64,000 nucleotides of DNA from Planctomycetota bacterium (GTDB lineage Bacteria; Planctomycetota; Planctomycetia; Pirellulales; Pirellulaceae): positions 62,001 through 126,000 of the forward strand of contig JACNKX010000088.1 in NCBI GenBank assembly GCA_014381825.1. The letters run 5' to 3'. The stretch's first letter is position 1. The number at the start of each line of letters is the position of its first letter. Of this stretch, positions 28,521-37,070 are shown piece by piece. Below the pieces are notes generated by a model. It had not been told where the DNA came from. It made no database searches and saw nothing but the letters and a program-made list of their open reading frames with translations. Made by a program: the position numbers and the translations under genes.

Positions 28521-29876
28521 GTGGCCGAGTTTCAGCCAGTCTTATTAGCGAACATCGATAAAGACGACAGTCACACGCTGCGCGCGTACGAGTCATTTGG
28601 CGGTTATGCTGGCCTGAAGCGAGTGTTCGGCGAGATGTCGGCGAATGACGTGAAGGAACTCGTCAAAGGCAGCGGGCTTCGCGGTCGCGGCGGTGCCGGT
28701 TTTCCGACCGGCTTGAAGTGGACGTTTCTGCCGAAGGATTATCAAGGCCCGATCTACTTCTGTTGCAATGCCGACGAAAGTGAACCGGGCACCTTCAATA
28801 ATCGAATACTGATGGAGGAAGATCCCCATCAGGTGATCGAAGGGTTGATCATCAGCTGTTTTGCGACCGCATCGACGACCGCCTATTTCTATATGCGATA
28901 CGAGTATCCGTTGGCTTGGAAGCGGATGCAGGCGGCGATCGACGAGTGCTACGAAGCCGGCTATCTCGGCAAAGATATCTTAGGCAGCGGCTATTCACTT
29001 GATCTTTATCTTCATCGCGGAGCTGCGGCCTACATCTGTGGCGAAGAGACCGGTTTAATCGAAAGTTTGGAAGGCAAACGCGCTTGGCCACGGATCAAGC
29101 CTCCGTTCCCGGCGGTCGAGGGTGCCTTCCGCAAACCGACGGTTGTTAACAACGTTGAGACAGCTGCGTGTGTAAAACAGATTGTGGATCGCGGTTCCGA
29201 TTGGTTCCGTTCGATAGGCGTGCAACCAGATCCGGACAACCCGCGTGATCCGGGTAGCTTTGGGCCCAAGTTGTATTGCTTGAGCGGTCATGTCGAGAAG
29301 CCGGGTTGCTACGAAGCGCCACTCGGTTTAACGGTTAATGAGCTCATCGAAAACTATGGGGGCGGCGTCTGGAAAGGCCGCAAAGCCAAAGCGGCAATTC
29401 CGGGCGGTATCAGCATGGGTGTGCTGACTGCGGACGAATTCGATTGTCCGCTGGACTTCGCTGGTCCCGGAAAGTACGGCTGTCTTGGACTTGGAACGGG
29501 CGCGGTTGTCGTTGTCGACGAGACGGTTCCCATGGTCGATTTCCTGCATAACAGTTGTCAGTTCTTCGAGCATGAGAGTTGCGGGCAATGCACGCCCTGT
29601 CGCGAGGGAACATCCTGGGCATTGAAGATGGTAAATCGAATCAAGGCGGGCAAAGGTCGTCTCAAGGATCTCGATCTGCTGCTGGAGATTGCTGACAACA
29701 TCGGTATCATCCCAGGCACGACGATTTGCGGGTTAGCGGATGGCGCGGCTTGGCCGATGAAGAACGCCATTCGTAAATTCCGCGACGAGTTTGAAGAGTA
29801 TCTCAAGAGAACGAATCCGAACGGGTATATGGAAACGGACCCTGTGCCAATTCTGGAAATCATCGGAGCCCACTAG
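28521..29876 (+). CDS. nuoF: NADH-quinone oxidoreductase subunit F (FMN/NADH site)
   Basis: A 451-residue flavoprotein that accepts hydride from NADH. NADH and FMN loops are GSGLRGRGGAGFPTGLKW and FCCNADESEPGTFNNRILMEEDPHQVIEG, followed by AAAYICGEETGLIESLEG. The N3 4Fe-4S ligands are ESCGQCTPCREGT with the last Cys in TTICGLADGAAWP. It starts at GTG 28521. Confidence 0.97.
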   Translation: MAEFQPVLLANIDKDDSHTLRAYESFGGYAGLKRVFGEMSANDVKELVKGSGLRGRGGAGFPTGLKWTFLPKDYQGPIYFCCNADESEPGTFNNRILMEEDPHQVIEGLIISCFATASTTAYFYMRYEYPLAWKRMQAAIDECYEAGYLGKDILGSGYSLDLYLHRGAAAYICGEETGLIESLEGKRAWPRIKPPFPAVEGAFRKPTVVNNVETAACVKQIVDRGSDWFRSIGVQPDPDNPRDPGSFGPKLYCLSGHVEKPGCYEAPLGLTVNELIENYGGGVWKGRKAKAAIPGGISMGVLTADEFDCPLDFAGPGKYGCLGLGTGAVVVVDETVPMVDFLHNSCQFFEHESCGQCTPCREGTSWALKMVNRIKAGKGRLKDLDLLLEIADNIGIIPGTTICGLADGAAWPMKNAIRKFRDEFEEYLKRTNPNGYMETDPVPILEIIGAH

Positions 29877-29924
29877 TTTGTCGTTTAACGAATCATTGAT
29901 TTGACGTAAGTAGTTAGCGAATCC

Positions 29925-31538
29925 ATGGCAACAGTACTAGTTGACGGACAAGAAGTCGAAATTGTCGACGGCGAACGCCTGAACGGTATTCAAGCGGCTG
30001 CGCGCGTCGGTGCCGACGTTCCGCATTATTGTTGGCACGCCGGGTTGTCGGTCGTTGCTAGCTGCCGCATGTGCCTCGTCGAAACAGGTCGCCGCGACGC
30101 GGAAACGGGCGATATCACGATGTTGCCAAAGCTCGTGCCTGGCTGCCAAACGCCTGCTACTGATGGAACGGTATTCGTCACAAAAAGTGAAAAGGTAGTC
30201 GCCGCTCGCGCGATGGTCGAAGAGGATCTGTTAATTCGGCATCCAATCGATTGCCCGATCTGTGACAAGGCCGGCGAGTGTTCTCTGCAAGACTATCACT
30301 TCGAGCATGGTCGCGAAGAGCGCCGAGCCGATCTGAAGCCTTTCACGAGCCGTCGTCGTGAGCTTGGCGACACGGTCACGCTGTTTGTCGACCGCTGTGT
30401 CATGTGTACTCGTTGTGTTCGCTTCAGTCGCGAGATCAGCGGCGATGCCGAGCTGATGGTCGTGAATCGCGGTGCTCACGAAGAGATTGATGTCTTTCCA
30501 GACTTCCCGCTTGATAACAAGATGTCCGGGAACGTTGTTGATCTCTGTCCGGTTGGTGCCTTAGGTGACCGCGACTTCCTCTATAAGCAGCGCGTCTGGT
30601 TCATGAAGAGCCACGATAACGTTTGTGCAGGATGTTCGACTGGTTGCTCAATCAAGGTCGAAGAGAATCAAGACAAAGTGTATCGCCTGAAGCCGCGGGA
30701 GAATCCGCATGTGAATCAATGGTGGATGTGCGACGAAGGTCGGTACGGCTGGAAACACGTGCATGATGCAGCGAGAGTGACGTTGCCCCGCCGTGCTGGT
30801 TCCGATGGTTACGAAAATGTCGAATGGTCAGCTCTCCCCGACGAGCTAGACGCCCAGCTCTGCGCGAGCAAACGGGTCGCGGTTGTCTTGTCGCCGCACT
30901 TAACGGTGGAAGAAGCCTATCAGCTCGCCAAGTATGTGCGAGGAATCGACGAGCAGGCCTTGTTGGTACTCGGGCCAGTCCCCGTTGAGGGCGAAGACGA
31001 ATCATTCCCGAGCGGGTTTACGATACGTGCCGAGAAGTGCCCGAACCGTCGCGGGGTCGAGGAAGTTATCGTCGGGCTCGCCAAACAGTTGGTCACGTGG
31101 GATGACTTCCGTGGTCGATTGAACGACGAGTCGTTTGACGCGGTCTGGGTGACGGGTGGTTACAAAACAGACTGGAACGATGAGTCTGACGCGGACAAGC
31201 TCTCGTCCGTCCCGCTGCTAATCGTCCAAGACACGTTCGCTTCGCCGTTATGGGATGTCGCAACCTATCAGCTGCCCGCCGCTACTTTCGCAGAACGTGA
31301 CGGATCGTACGTGAATTACGCGGACCGGCTGCAAAGTTTCGAATGGGCCGTTCGACCACCAGCGGGAGTGACAACCGAAGGTCAGCTCTATTGGCGATTG
31401 TTGAAGTCGCAAGGACTCTACAATTCGCGAGCCGTTTTCGACGAAGTGACACGTGAGTTAGTCTACTTCACCGCGGCAGCCGGAGTTGAGTGCGAATTTG
31501 GGATAGATTTGAAGGTCAATCAGCTCGCGGCGACGTGA
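29925..31538 (+). CDS. nuoG: NADH-quinone oxidoreductase subunit G (short form)
   Basis: A 537-residue multi-cluster subunit. The 2Fe-2S ligands are PHYCWHAGLSVVASCRMC with VPGCQTP. The N5 motif is HPIDCPICDKAGEC. A 4Fe-4S set follows (DRCVMCTRCVRFSREI). A molybdopterin-oxidoreductase-type Fe4S4 motif (VCAGCSTGCSIKVEENQDKVYRLKPRENPHVNQWWMCDEGRYG) comes next. The following region is much shorter than the molybdopterin-like domain of E. coli NuoG (about 900 residues), so the C-terminal domain is reduced. It lies 48 bp after nuoF. Confidence 0.96.
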   Translation: MATVLVDGQEVEIVDGERLNGIQAAARVGADVPHYCWHAGLSVVASCRMCLVETGRRDAETGDITMLPKLVPGCQTPATDGTVFVTKSEKVVAARAMVEEDLLIRHPIDCPICDKAGECSLQDYHFEHGREERRADLKPFTSRRRELGDTVTLFVDRCVMCTRCVRFSREISGDAELMVVNRGAHEEIDVFPDFPLDNKMSGNVVDLCPVGALGDRDFLYKQRVWFMKSHDNVCAGCSTGCSIKVEENQDKVYRLKPRENPHVNQWWMCDEGRYGWKHVHDAARVTLPRRAGSDGYENVEWSALPDELDAQLCASKRVAVVLSPHLTVEEAYQLAKYVRGIDEQALLVLGPVPVEGEDESFPSGFTIRAEKCPNRRGVEEVIVGLAKQLVTWDDFRGRLNDESFDAVWVTGGYKTDWNDESDADKLSSVPLLIVQDTFASPLWDVATYQLPAATFAERDGSYVNYADRLQSFEWAVRPPAGVTTEGQLYWRLLKSQGLYNSRAVFDEVTRELVYFTAAAGVECEFGIDLKVNQLAAT

Positions 31539-31566
31539 ATATCGGTAGGAAGCCGAATCATCTGCA

Positions 31567-32811
31567 ATGATCGAACCACAGATACTAATAATACTCGTGA
31601 AAGTCGTGATCGTGATCGGTGGCCTGATGACGGCTGCCGCTTACTTTGTGCTACTCGAACGTCGCATGGCCGCATGGGTGCAGGATCGGGTTGGACCAAA
31701 TCGCGTCGGCGCGCCGCTTAGTCAATTGAATAAAAGTTGGAAGGACTTGCGTTTATTTGGATTGGGCCAACCTGCCGCTGACGGCGTGAAGTTCATTCTT
31801 AAGGAAGAGTACACCCCGGCGCATGTCGATAAGCGGTTGTTCGTGCTGGCCCCCATTTCGATACTGGTCGCGGCGCTCGCGACGTTTGCAGTGATTCCAT
31901 TCGGAAGTGTGTTGCCTAACGGATTGTTTTGGGACGAGCCGATTGACATGGCTGTGTCTTCCGGCGCAGGTGTCGGGATGTTGGTTGTGTTTGCTTTATC
32001 AAGCATCGCTGTTTACGGAGTTATCCTCGGCGGTTGGGCCAGCAACAATAAATACAGCTTCCTCGGCGCTCTGCGTTCGAGTGCCCAGTTGATTGCCTAC
32101 GAGTTGCCGCTCGGGCTTGGAATCCTCGGAGTGATCCTTGCGACCGGTTCATTGGACCTGGACAAGATTATTGCGGCACAGGCGGAGACGGGCTGGTGGT
32201 TCGCGTTCACGCAACCGTTGGGTTTCTTCGTATTCTTTGTCGCCGCGTTCGCCGAGGCGGCTCGACTGCCGTTTGACCTTCCCGAATGCGAGCAAGAACT
32301 GATCGGTGGTTATCACACCGAGTATGCCGGTATCAAGCTGCTGCTGTTTCTGGTCGCTGAGTTCTTGCACATGATCGCTGCTTCGTTTCTGATCGTGATG
32401 CTGTTCTTTGGTGGTTGGCACTTCTGGTTTATCACAGGCTCGGAAGCCAATCCCGGCTGGGTTCACGCGATCCTTCGCATCGCAGTTCTGATGACAAAGA
32501 TCTTCGTCGTGATTCTGTTCTTCATGCTTGTCCGATGGAGCTGGCCGCGTTTCCGTTTCGACCAATTGATGGCGTTCGCATGGAAGGTGATGTTGCCGCT
32601 CGGACTGATTAACTTTGTCGCCATCGCTGTGATCGATCAAGTCAAAACGATGTCCGGAGACTCGATACCTGGCATTGATTTGATGTGTGCAGTTGCCGCT
32701 TGGGGAGTTTGCATCGCAGCCTGGGTTGTCATTTCGTTCGCAGGGCCGCTCGTTGCGGATAACCTCCCACGACTTGATTTGGATCCATTCGACGTTGATT
32801 CCCAGATATAA
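31567..32811 (+). CDS. nuoH: NADH-quinone oxidoreductase subunit H
   Basis: A 414-residue membrane subunit at the junction of peripheral and membrane arms, helping to form the quinone chamber. Signatures are LLERRMAAWVQDRVGPNRVGAPLSQ, the acidic loop RLPFDLPECEQELIGGYHTEYAGIKLLLF and the C-terminal MRWSWPRFRFDQLMAFAWKVMLPLGLIN-type segment (here LVRWSWPRFRFD). Eight or more membrane helices. Confidence 0.97.
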   Translation: MIEPQILIILVKVVIVIGGLMTAAAYFVLLERRMAAWVQDRVGPNRVGAPLSQLNKSWKDLRLFGLGQPAADGVKFILKEEYTPAHVDKRLFVLAPISILVAALATFAVIPFGSVLPNGLFWDEPIDMAVSSGAGVGMLVVFALSSIAVYGVILGGWASNNKYSFLGALRSSAQLIAYELPLGLGILGVILATGSLDLDKIIAAQAETGWWFAFTQPLGFFVFFVAAFAEAARLPFDLPECEQELIGGYHTEYAGIKLLLFLVAEFLHMIAASFLIVMLFFGGWHFWFITGSEANPGWVHAILRIAVLMTKIFVVILFFMLVRWSWPRFRFDQLMAFAWKVMLPLGLINFVAIAVIDQVKTMSGDSIPGIDLMCAVAAWGVCIAAWVVISFAGPLVADNLPRLDLDPFDVDSQI

Positions 32812-32827
32812 GAAGTAAGAAAGACGT

Positions 32828-33373
32828 ATGAAAGCCGACGATCCTGACATCAAGTGGGTGGAAGAGCCACAACTGGGCTTGAGCGGCAAGATGTACGCGC
32901 CCATGTTCGTACAAGGCTTGGCGACGACCTTCAAACACTTGAAGAGTTCCCTGCAGGGCAAGGGCGTCACGGTCAGCTACCCAGATGAAGAGCCCAGTAT
33001 CGAGAACCCGCTCATCTACCGCGGCGTTCACCGTCTCAACAAAGATTCGCAAGGTCGCGTGAAATGCGTCGCCTGTTTCCTCTGCGCGACGGCGTGTCCG
33101 GCTCACTGCATTGACATCATCGGAATCGAAAGCCCATGGGAGGACCGCGAAAAGTATCCCGAGAGCTTTACGATTGATGAACTGCGTTGCATCTACTGTG
33201 GTATGTGTGAAGAGGCATGTCCGGTCGACGCGATCGAGCTAACAAGTCTGTATAACCTGACCGGGCGCAGTCGCGAGGAGATGATCTTCGACAAAGAAAA
33301 ACTGCTTAGTGTCTACGACGCGACAAAAGACACTGAACCAATGCAATCGCCTGAGTTGGGAGGGACGGTGTGA
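32828..33373 (+). CDS. nuoI: NADH-quinone oxidoreductase subunit I (TYKY, 2x 4Fe-4S)
   Basis: A 181-residue ferredoxin-like subunit. The two 4Fe-4S motifs are CVACFLCATACPAHC and CIYCGMCEEACPVDAIEL, ligating clusters N6a and N6b. The end overlaps the GTG start of nuoJ by four bases. Confidence 0.97.
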   Translation: MKADDPDIKWVEEPQLGLSGKMYAPMFVQGLATTFKHLKSSLQGKGVTVSYPDEEPSIENPLIYRGVHRLNKDSQGRVKCVACFLCATACPAHCIDIIGIESPWEDREKYPESFTIDELRCIYCGMCEEACPVDAIELTSLYNLTGRSREEMIFDKEKLLSVYDATKDTEPMQSPELGGTV

Positions 33374-34107
33374 ACGTGACCGCTCTTCTATTGGCTCAGG
33401 TTTCACTGGCGTTCGATTCACCGATGGCCTGGGGGATCGGATTAGGATTTGCTGGCCTTGCGCTGCGTCTTGCGCCTCGCGTCGCTTGGCAAAAGTTCGG
33501 TCTCTTCGCCGGTCTGATCGGAATTGCGTTAATTGGCGTTGCGCTGCCTCCCCTAGGAGATGCCTTGCCTCAGGTTTTGTTTTGGCTGATGGCCGGTCTT
33601 GCTGTCGTTGCGTCTGGTGCGGCAGTGACCGCTCGCAGTCCCGTCTATGCGGCGATCTGGTTTGCCGTGTCTTTGCTTGGAACCGCTGGTTTGTTTCTGC
33701 TGCAAGGTGCACATTTCCTCGGCATTGCCACGATCGTTGTTTATGCGGGAGCGATCGTCGTTACGTTTTTGTTCGTACTCATGTTGGCTCAGCCCGAAGG
33801 CCATTCGCCCTACGATCGAATCAGTTGGGCCGGGTTTGCTGTTCCGATCGCCGCGATCGGTGTTGCTCTCGTCATTGGAACGTTAGTCAGCTCGTTGCCT
33901 AACTTCGCACCAGCCGCCCATCCAGATGAGATTTTGCACGACGCTCACGTAGCCCGCCTTGGTGGCCAGTTGTTTGCCAAGCATCTCGTTTCCGTCGAAG
34001 TCATTGGCACGATATTGCTGGTGGCATTGGTCGGAGCGATCGCGATTGTGATTCAAGGAAATCCGCGGCGTAAATCGGTGACGCAGGAAGGAGGGACGGA
34101 TTTATGA
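33370..34107 (+). CDS. nuoJ: NADH-quinone oxidoreductase subunit J
   Basis: A 245-residue membrane subunit, longer than the E. coli one (184). Five or more helices are present, with the conserved LLQGAHFLGIATIVVYAGAIVVTFLFVLMLAQPEG block (pi-bulge helix). The extra N-terminal helices precede the family core. It starts at GTG and overlaps nuoI; the stop overlaps the nuoK start. Confidence 0.95.
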   Translation: MNVTALLLAQVSLAFDSPMAWGIGLGFAGLALRLAPRVAWQKFGLFAGLIGIALIGVALPPLGDALPQVLFWLMAGLAVVASGAAVTARSPVYAAIWFAVSLLGTAGLFLLQGAHFLGIATIVVYAGAIVVTFLFVLMLAQPEGHSPYDRISWAGFAVPIAAIGVALVIGTLVSSLPNFAPAAHPDEILHDAHVARLGGQLFAKHLVSVEVIGTILLVALVGAIAIVIQGNPRRKSVTQEGGTDL

Positions 34108-34547
34108 ATGAAGCCGCTCTCCTTCAGAACTATTTAGTTGTTGGCGGTTTGCTCTTTGGTATCGGTCTGCTCGGTTTCATCGTTCGCCGGAACATGATCG
34201 TGATGTTCCTCTGTGCTGAGATGATGTTGCAGGGCGTCTCGGTCAGTGCCATCGCGTTTGGACGTTACCACGACGATTGGGGTGGCCAGATGTTGGTTAT
34301 CTTTATCATCGCCGTCGCTGCGGCCGAAGCAGGTATCGCGCTCGCTCTGATCCTCATGCTGTATCACAAGAGCGGCACGCTCGACATGGCGTTTTGGCAG
34401 GACATGCGAGAAGAAGGCCAGCCGGCGTTCATTGATCGCGGCGTTCCTGAAGAACGAGATCAAGACAGTGTTTGGCCGACGTTGACGCCAGCAGGCGTCG
34501 AGCCCGAGGTCGATCAAGAAGAACGGCAGCATCGGAGTAACGTCTGA
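34104..34547 (+). CDS. nuoK: NADH-quinone oxidoreductase subunit K with acidic C-terminal extension
   Basis: A 147-residue subunit; most NuoK proteins are near 100. The three-helix core has the two buried Glu of the proton path (LCAEMMLQGVSVSAIAFG and IIAVAAAEAGIALALILML). After it comes a soluble tail of about 45 residues rich in Glu, Asp and Arg. It overlaps nuoJ by four bases and lies 3 bp before nuoL. Confidence 0.95.
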   Translation: MNEAALLQNYLVVGGLLFGIGLLGFIVRRNMIVMFLCAEMMLQGVSVSAIAFGRYHDDWGGQMLVIFIIAVAAAEAGIALALILMLYHKSGTLDMAFWQDMREEGQPAFIDRGVPEERDQDSVWPTLTPAGVEPEVDQEERQHRSNV

Positions 34548-34550
34548 GAC

Positions 34551-37046
34551 ATGGATGACTCTCTCAGTAGATTTTTGATTCTGATTCCGGCCTTCCCTTT
34601 GGCCGCTGCGATCATCATTGCGATCGCCGGGCCTAAGCTGTTGAAGCAGTGGAGTCACGTGCCGGTCATCGTTGCACTGGTCGCTTCGTTCATTTGTAGC
34701 TTGGGCCTGTTGAGTGAAGTGAAAAAAAGGTCCAACTACGCCGAACCAGAGCATCGTCTACTCGCCCACGCTGGCTTTGAGCATGTCGTCACGCTCTGGA
34801 CGTGGGCGGATGTGGGCGAGGCGTACGAGCTAGACAAACCAACGTACGGCGATTCGGAAGCGTCGATCGCCGACCGCGGACATCGCGATTTTCGCGTTGA
34901 CGTCACGCTTCGTGCCGACGCGTTGACGGCGATCATGCTGTCCATGGTGACATTTATCTCGTCGTTGGTAGCCATCTTTGGTGCCGGTTACATGCATGGA
35001 GATCGCGGTTACTGGCGATTCTTCTCGTACATAGGTTTATTTGTCTTTTCGATGACCATGTTGGTTTCGGTCAGCAACTTCATCTTGCTGTTCGTGTTTT
35101 GGGAAGCGGTCGGTGTTTGCAGTTATCTGCTGATTGGTTTTTGGTACGAAAAACCCGAGGCGGCTGCCGCCGGCAAGAAGGCGTTTCTGGTCAATCGAGT
35201 TGGTGACTTCGGCTTCGCGCTCGCGTTGTTTCTCATCTGGACCAACTACGGCACGCTGAACTTCCACGATACGCGAGCCGATGGCGAGACGGATCAAGTC
35301 CTTGTTGCTCAAGCGATGGAAACGCAACTCGCGGGCGATGCTCCCGGTGACAACGAATCGCTCGTTGTTCGAGGCGTTGTCGGACGCTGGCGTGTGGCGG
35401 CGAATGATTATGCGACCGGTGGAGTGGCATTGGCGATCTGCCTGCTGCTATTGCTTGGCGCTTGTGGCAAGAGTGCTCAGTTTCCGCTGCACGTTTGGTT
35501 ACCCGACGCGATGGAAGGGCCGACTCCTGTCAGTGCGTTGATCCACGCCGCGACGATGGTTACGGCAGGTGTGTACATGGTCGCACGTTGCACGCCGCTG
35601 TTCATGGCATCCCCCGAGGCTCAATTGACGGTGGCTTGTGTTGGAGCGTTTACTGCATTGCTGGCTGGTTTAATCGCCATGACGCAATACGATTTGAAGC
35701 GAGTGTTGGCTTACTCGACCGTTAGCCAGCTTGGGTACATGTTCCTCGCCCTCGGCACGGGAACTGTCGTTGGCATTTCGGCTGGTATGTTCCACTTGTT
35801 TACGCACGCCTTCTTCAAAGCGTTGCTGTTCCTCGGAGCGGGTAGCGTCATGCATGCGATGGGAAATGTGATTGATATGCGCCGCTTCGGCGGGTTACGA
35901 AAACTGATGCCGACGACACACGCGACGTTTATGATCGGTTGCCTGGCGTTGGCTGGCTTCCCACTGCTGTCAGGCTTCTTCAGCAAAGATTCGATTGTCG
36001 CCGCCGTCCATGATCGCTATCACACAATGGAGCATGAACTCGACCATCGCGGAGCCCATGCTGATGCTCACATGACAAGTGAAGCTACGGGTCATGACGA
36101 ACGCGGCGCGGGCCCTCGACCAACCCCTTCGCCATTAACCAGCTGGGACGCAGCTCGGCTCCATCGCTTCGCAACGATTTACCACTGGCTATACCTCTCG
36201 GCGATGTTCACGGCATTCCTGACGGCGTTCTACACGTTCCGCGCCTTCTACATGACGTTTTATGGCAAAGAGGTTATTCCGCACGAGGCGGGAGAACACG
36301 CTCATGAGTCGCCTCCGATGATGGCTTGGCCATTGATCGTGTTGGCGGTGTGCGCCGCACTCGTGGGAATATCGCTTGATCAGACGATTATCGAGGGTCC
36401 AAATCGCTTCGGCGAGTTCTTGCTAAACACGCCATCCTTAGCCGACGGAGCGGCACTCGCTTCGTTCGAGTTTCACATCAACGTTGCGGGGACCAGCGGT
36501 GCTATCGCTATTGTCGCCATTCTGCTCGCGACCTACTTGTATCTTGGCCACCGGCGCGAGATTGAGTGGCTCCGACGGCTGATGGATTTCGAGCAATTCG
36601 CAAAGTGGTTTGACGTCGAGTCTGTCTCGCGATGGAAAGAAGTTACTTGGGTCAAGCAGTTGCATTCCGGAGCCAAGTCAGTCGGCCTGGGTTGGTTGAC
36701 TGGAGCACTCGGCAATGTGGTTCTGTTGCTCGCGCTGATCACGGCAACGCCGTTCCTACTTGGACACTTTGTTTCGCCCTACAAGCTTTCACTTGGTAAG
36801 TTCTTTATTGACGAGATCTACCAGCTCTTGATCGTGCTGCCGCTGCGCGGTTTCGCCGTCGTGTGCTACGCAATTGATCGTTGGGTCGTCGATGGATTTG
36901 TAAATCTTGTCGGTCGGCTGCCGCCGCTTTTCGGAGGATTGATGCGATCGCTGCAGATGGGATTGGTTCAGTTTTACGCGCTGGCGATGGTGTTGGGAGT
37001 TTTGGTTTTGTTGGTGGCTCGCGTCATGTTGGCGGCTTGCCGTTAA
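34551..37046 (+). CDS. nuoL: NADH-quinone oxidoreductase subunit L (long form with insertions)
   Basis: An 831-residue antiporter-like proton pump subunit, versus about 610 in E. coli. The core has FVFWEAVGVCSYLLIGFWYEKPEAAAAGKKAFLVNRVGDFGF and KSAQFPLHVWLPDAMEGPTPVSALIHAATMVTAGVYMVAR, with the lateral-helix-bearing C-terminus. Insertions lie after the first helices (about residues 60-120), in the loop near 240-285, and as a His/Asp-rich segment at about 487-527. The last residues and the TAA stop are encoded by a sequence (37033-37050) identical to an arm of the palindrome at 50708-50781. Confidence 0.95.
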   Translation: MDDSLSRFLILIPAFPLAAAIIIAIAGPKLLKQWSHVPVIVALVASFICSLGLLSEVKKRSNYAEPEHRLLAHAGFEHVVTLWTWADVGEAYELDKPTYGDSEASIADRGHRDFRVDVTLRADALTAIMLSMVTFISSLVAIFGAGYMHGDRGYWRFFSYIGLFVFSMTMLVSVSNFILLFVFWEAVGVCSYLLIGFWYEKPEAAAAGKKAFLVNRVGDFGFALALFLIWTNYGTLNFHDTRADGETDQVLVAQAMETQLAGDAPGDNESLVVRGVVGRWRVAANDYATGGVALAICLLLLLGACGKSAQFPLHVWLPDAMEGPTPVSALIHAATMVTAGVYMVARCTPLFMASPEAQLTVACVGAFTALLAGLIAMTQYDLKRVLAYSTVSQLGYMFLALGTGTVVGISAGMFHLFTHAFFKALLFLGAGSVMHAMGNVIDMRRFGGLRKLMPTTHATFMIGCLALAGFPLLSGFFSKDSIVAAVHDRYHTMEHELDHRGAHADAHMTSEATGHDERGAGPRPTPSPLTSWDAARLHRFATIYHWLYLSAMFTAFLTAFYTFRAFYMTFYGKEVIPHEAGEHAHESPPMMAWPLIVLAVCAALVGISLDQTIIEGPNRFGEFLLNTPSLADGAALASFEFHINVAGTSGAIAIVAILLATYLYLGHRREIEWLRRLMDFEQFAKWFDVESVSRWKEVTWVKQLHSGAKSVGLGWLTGALGNVVLLLALITATPFLLGHFVSPYKLSLGKFFIDEIYQLLIVLPLRGFAVVCYAIDRWVVDGFVNLVGRLPPLFGGLMRSLQMGLVQFYALAMVLGVLVLLVARVMLAACR

Positions 37047-37070
37047 ACGAAGGAGGAACAGAAAGACGGG

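Noticed and set aside
32149-32970. Minus-strand frame opposite nuoH and nuoI
   Set aside because: Shadow of the nuo genes; product is Gln/Asp-rich with no ribosome site.
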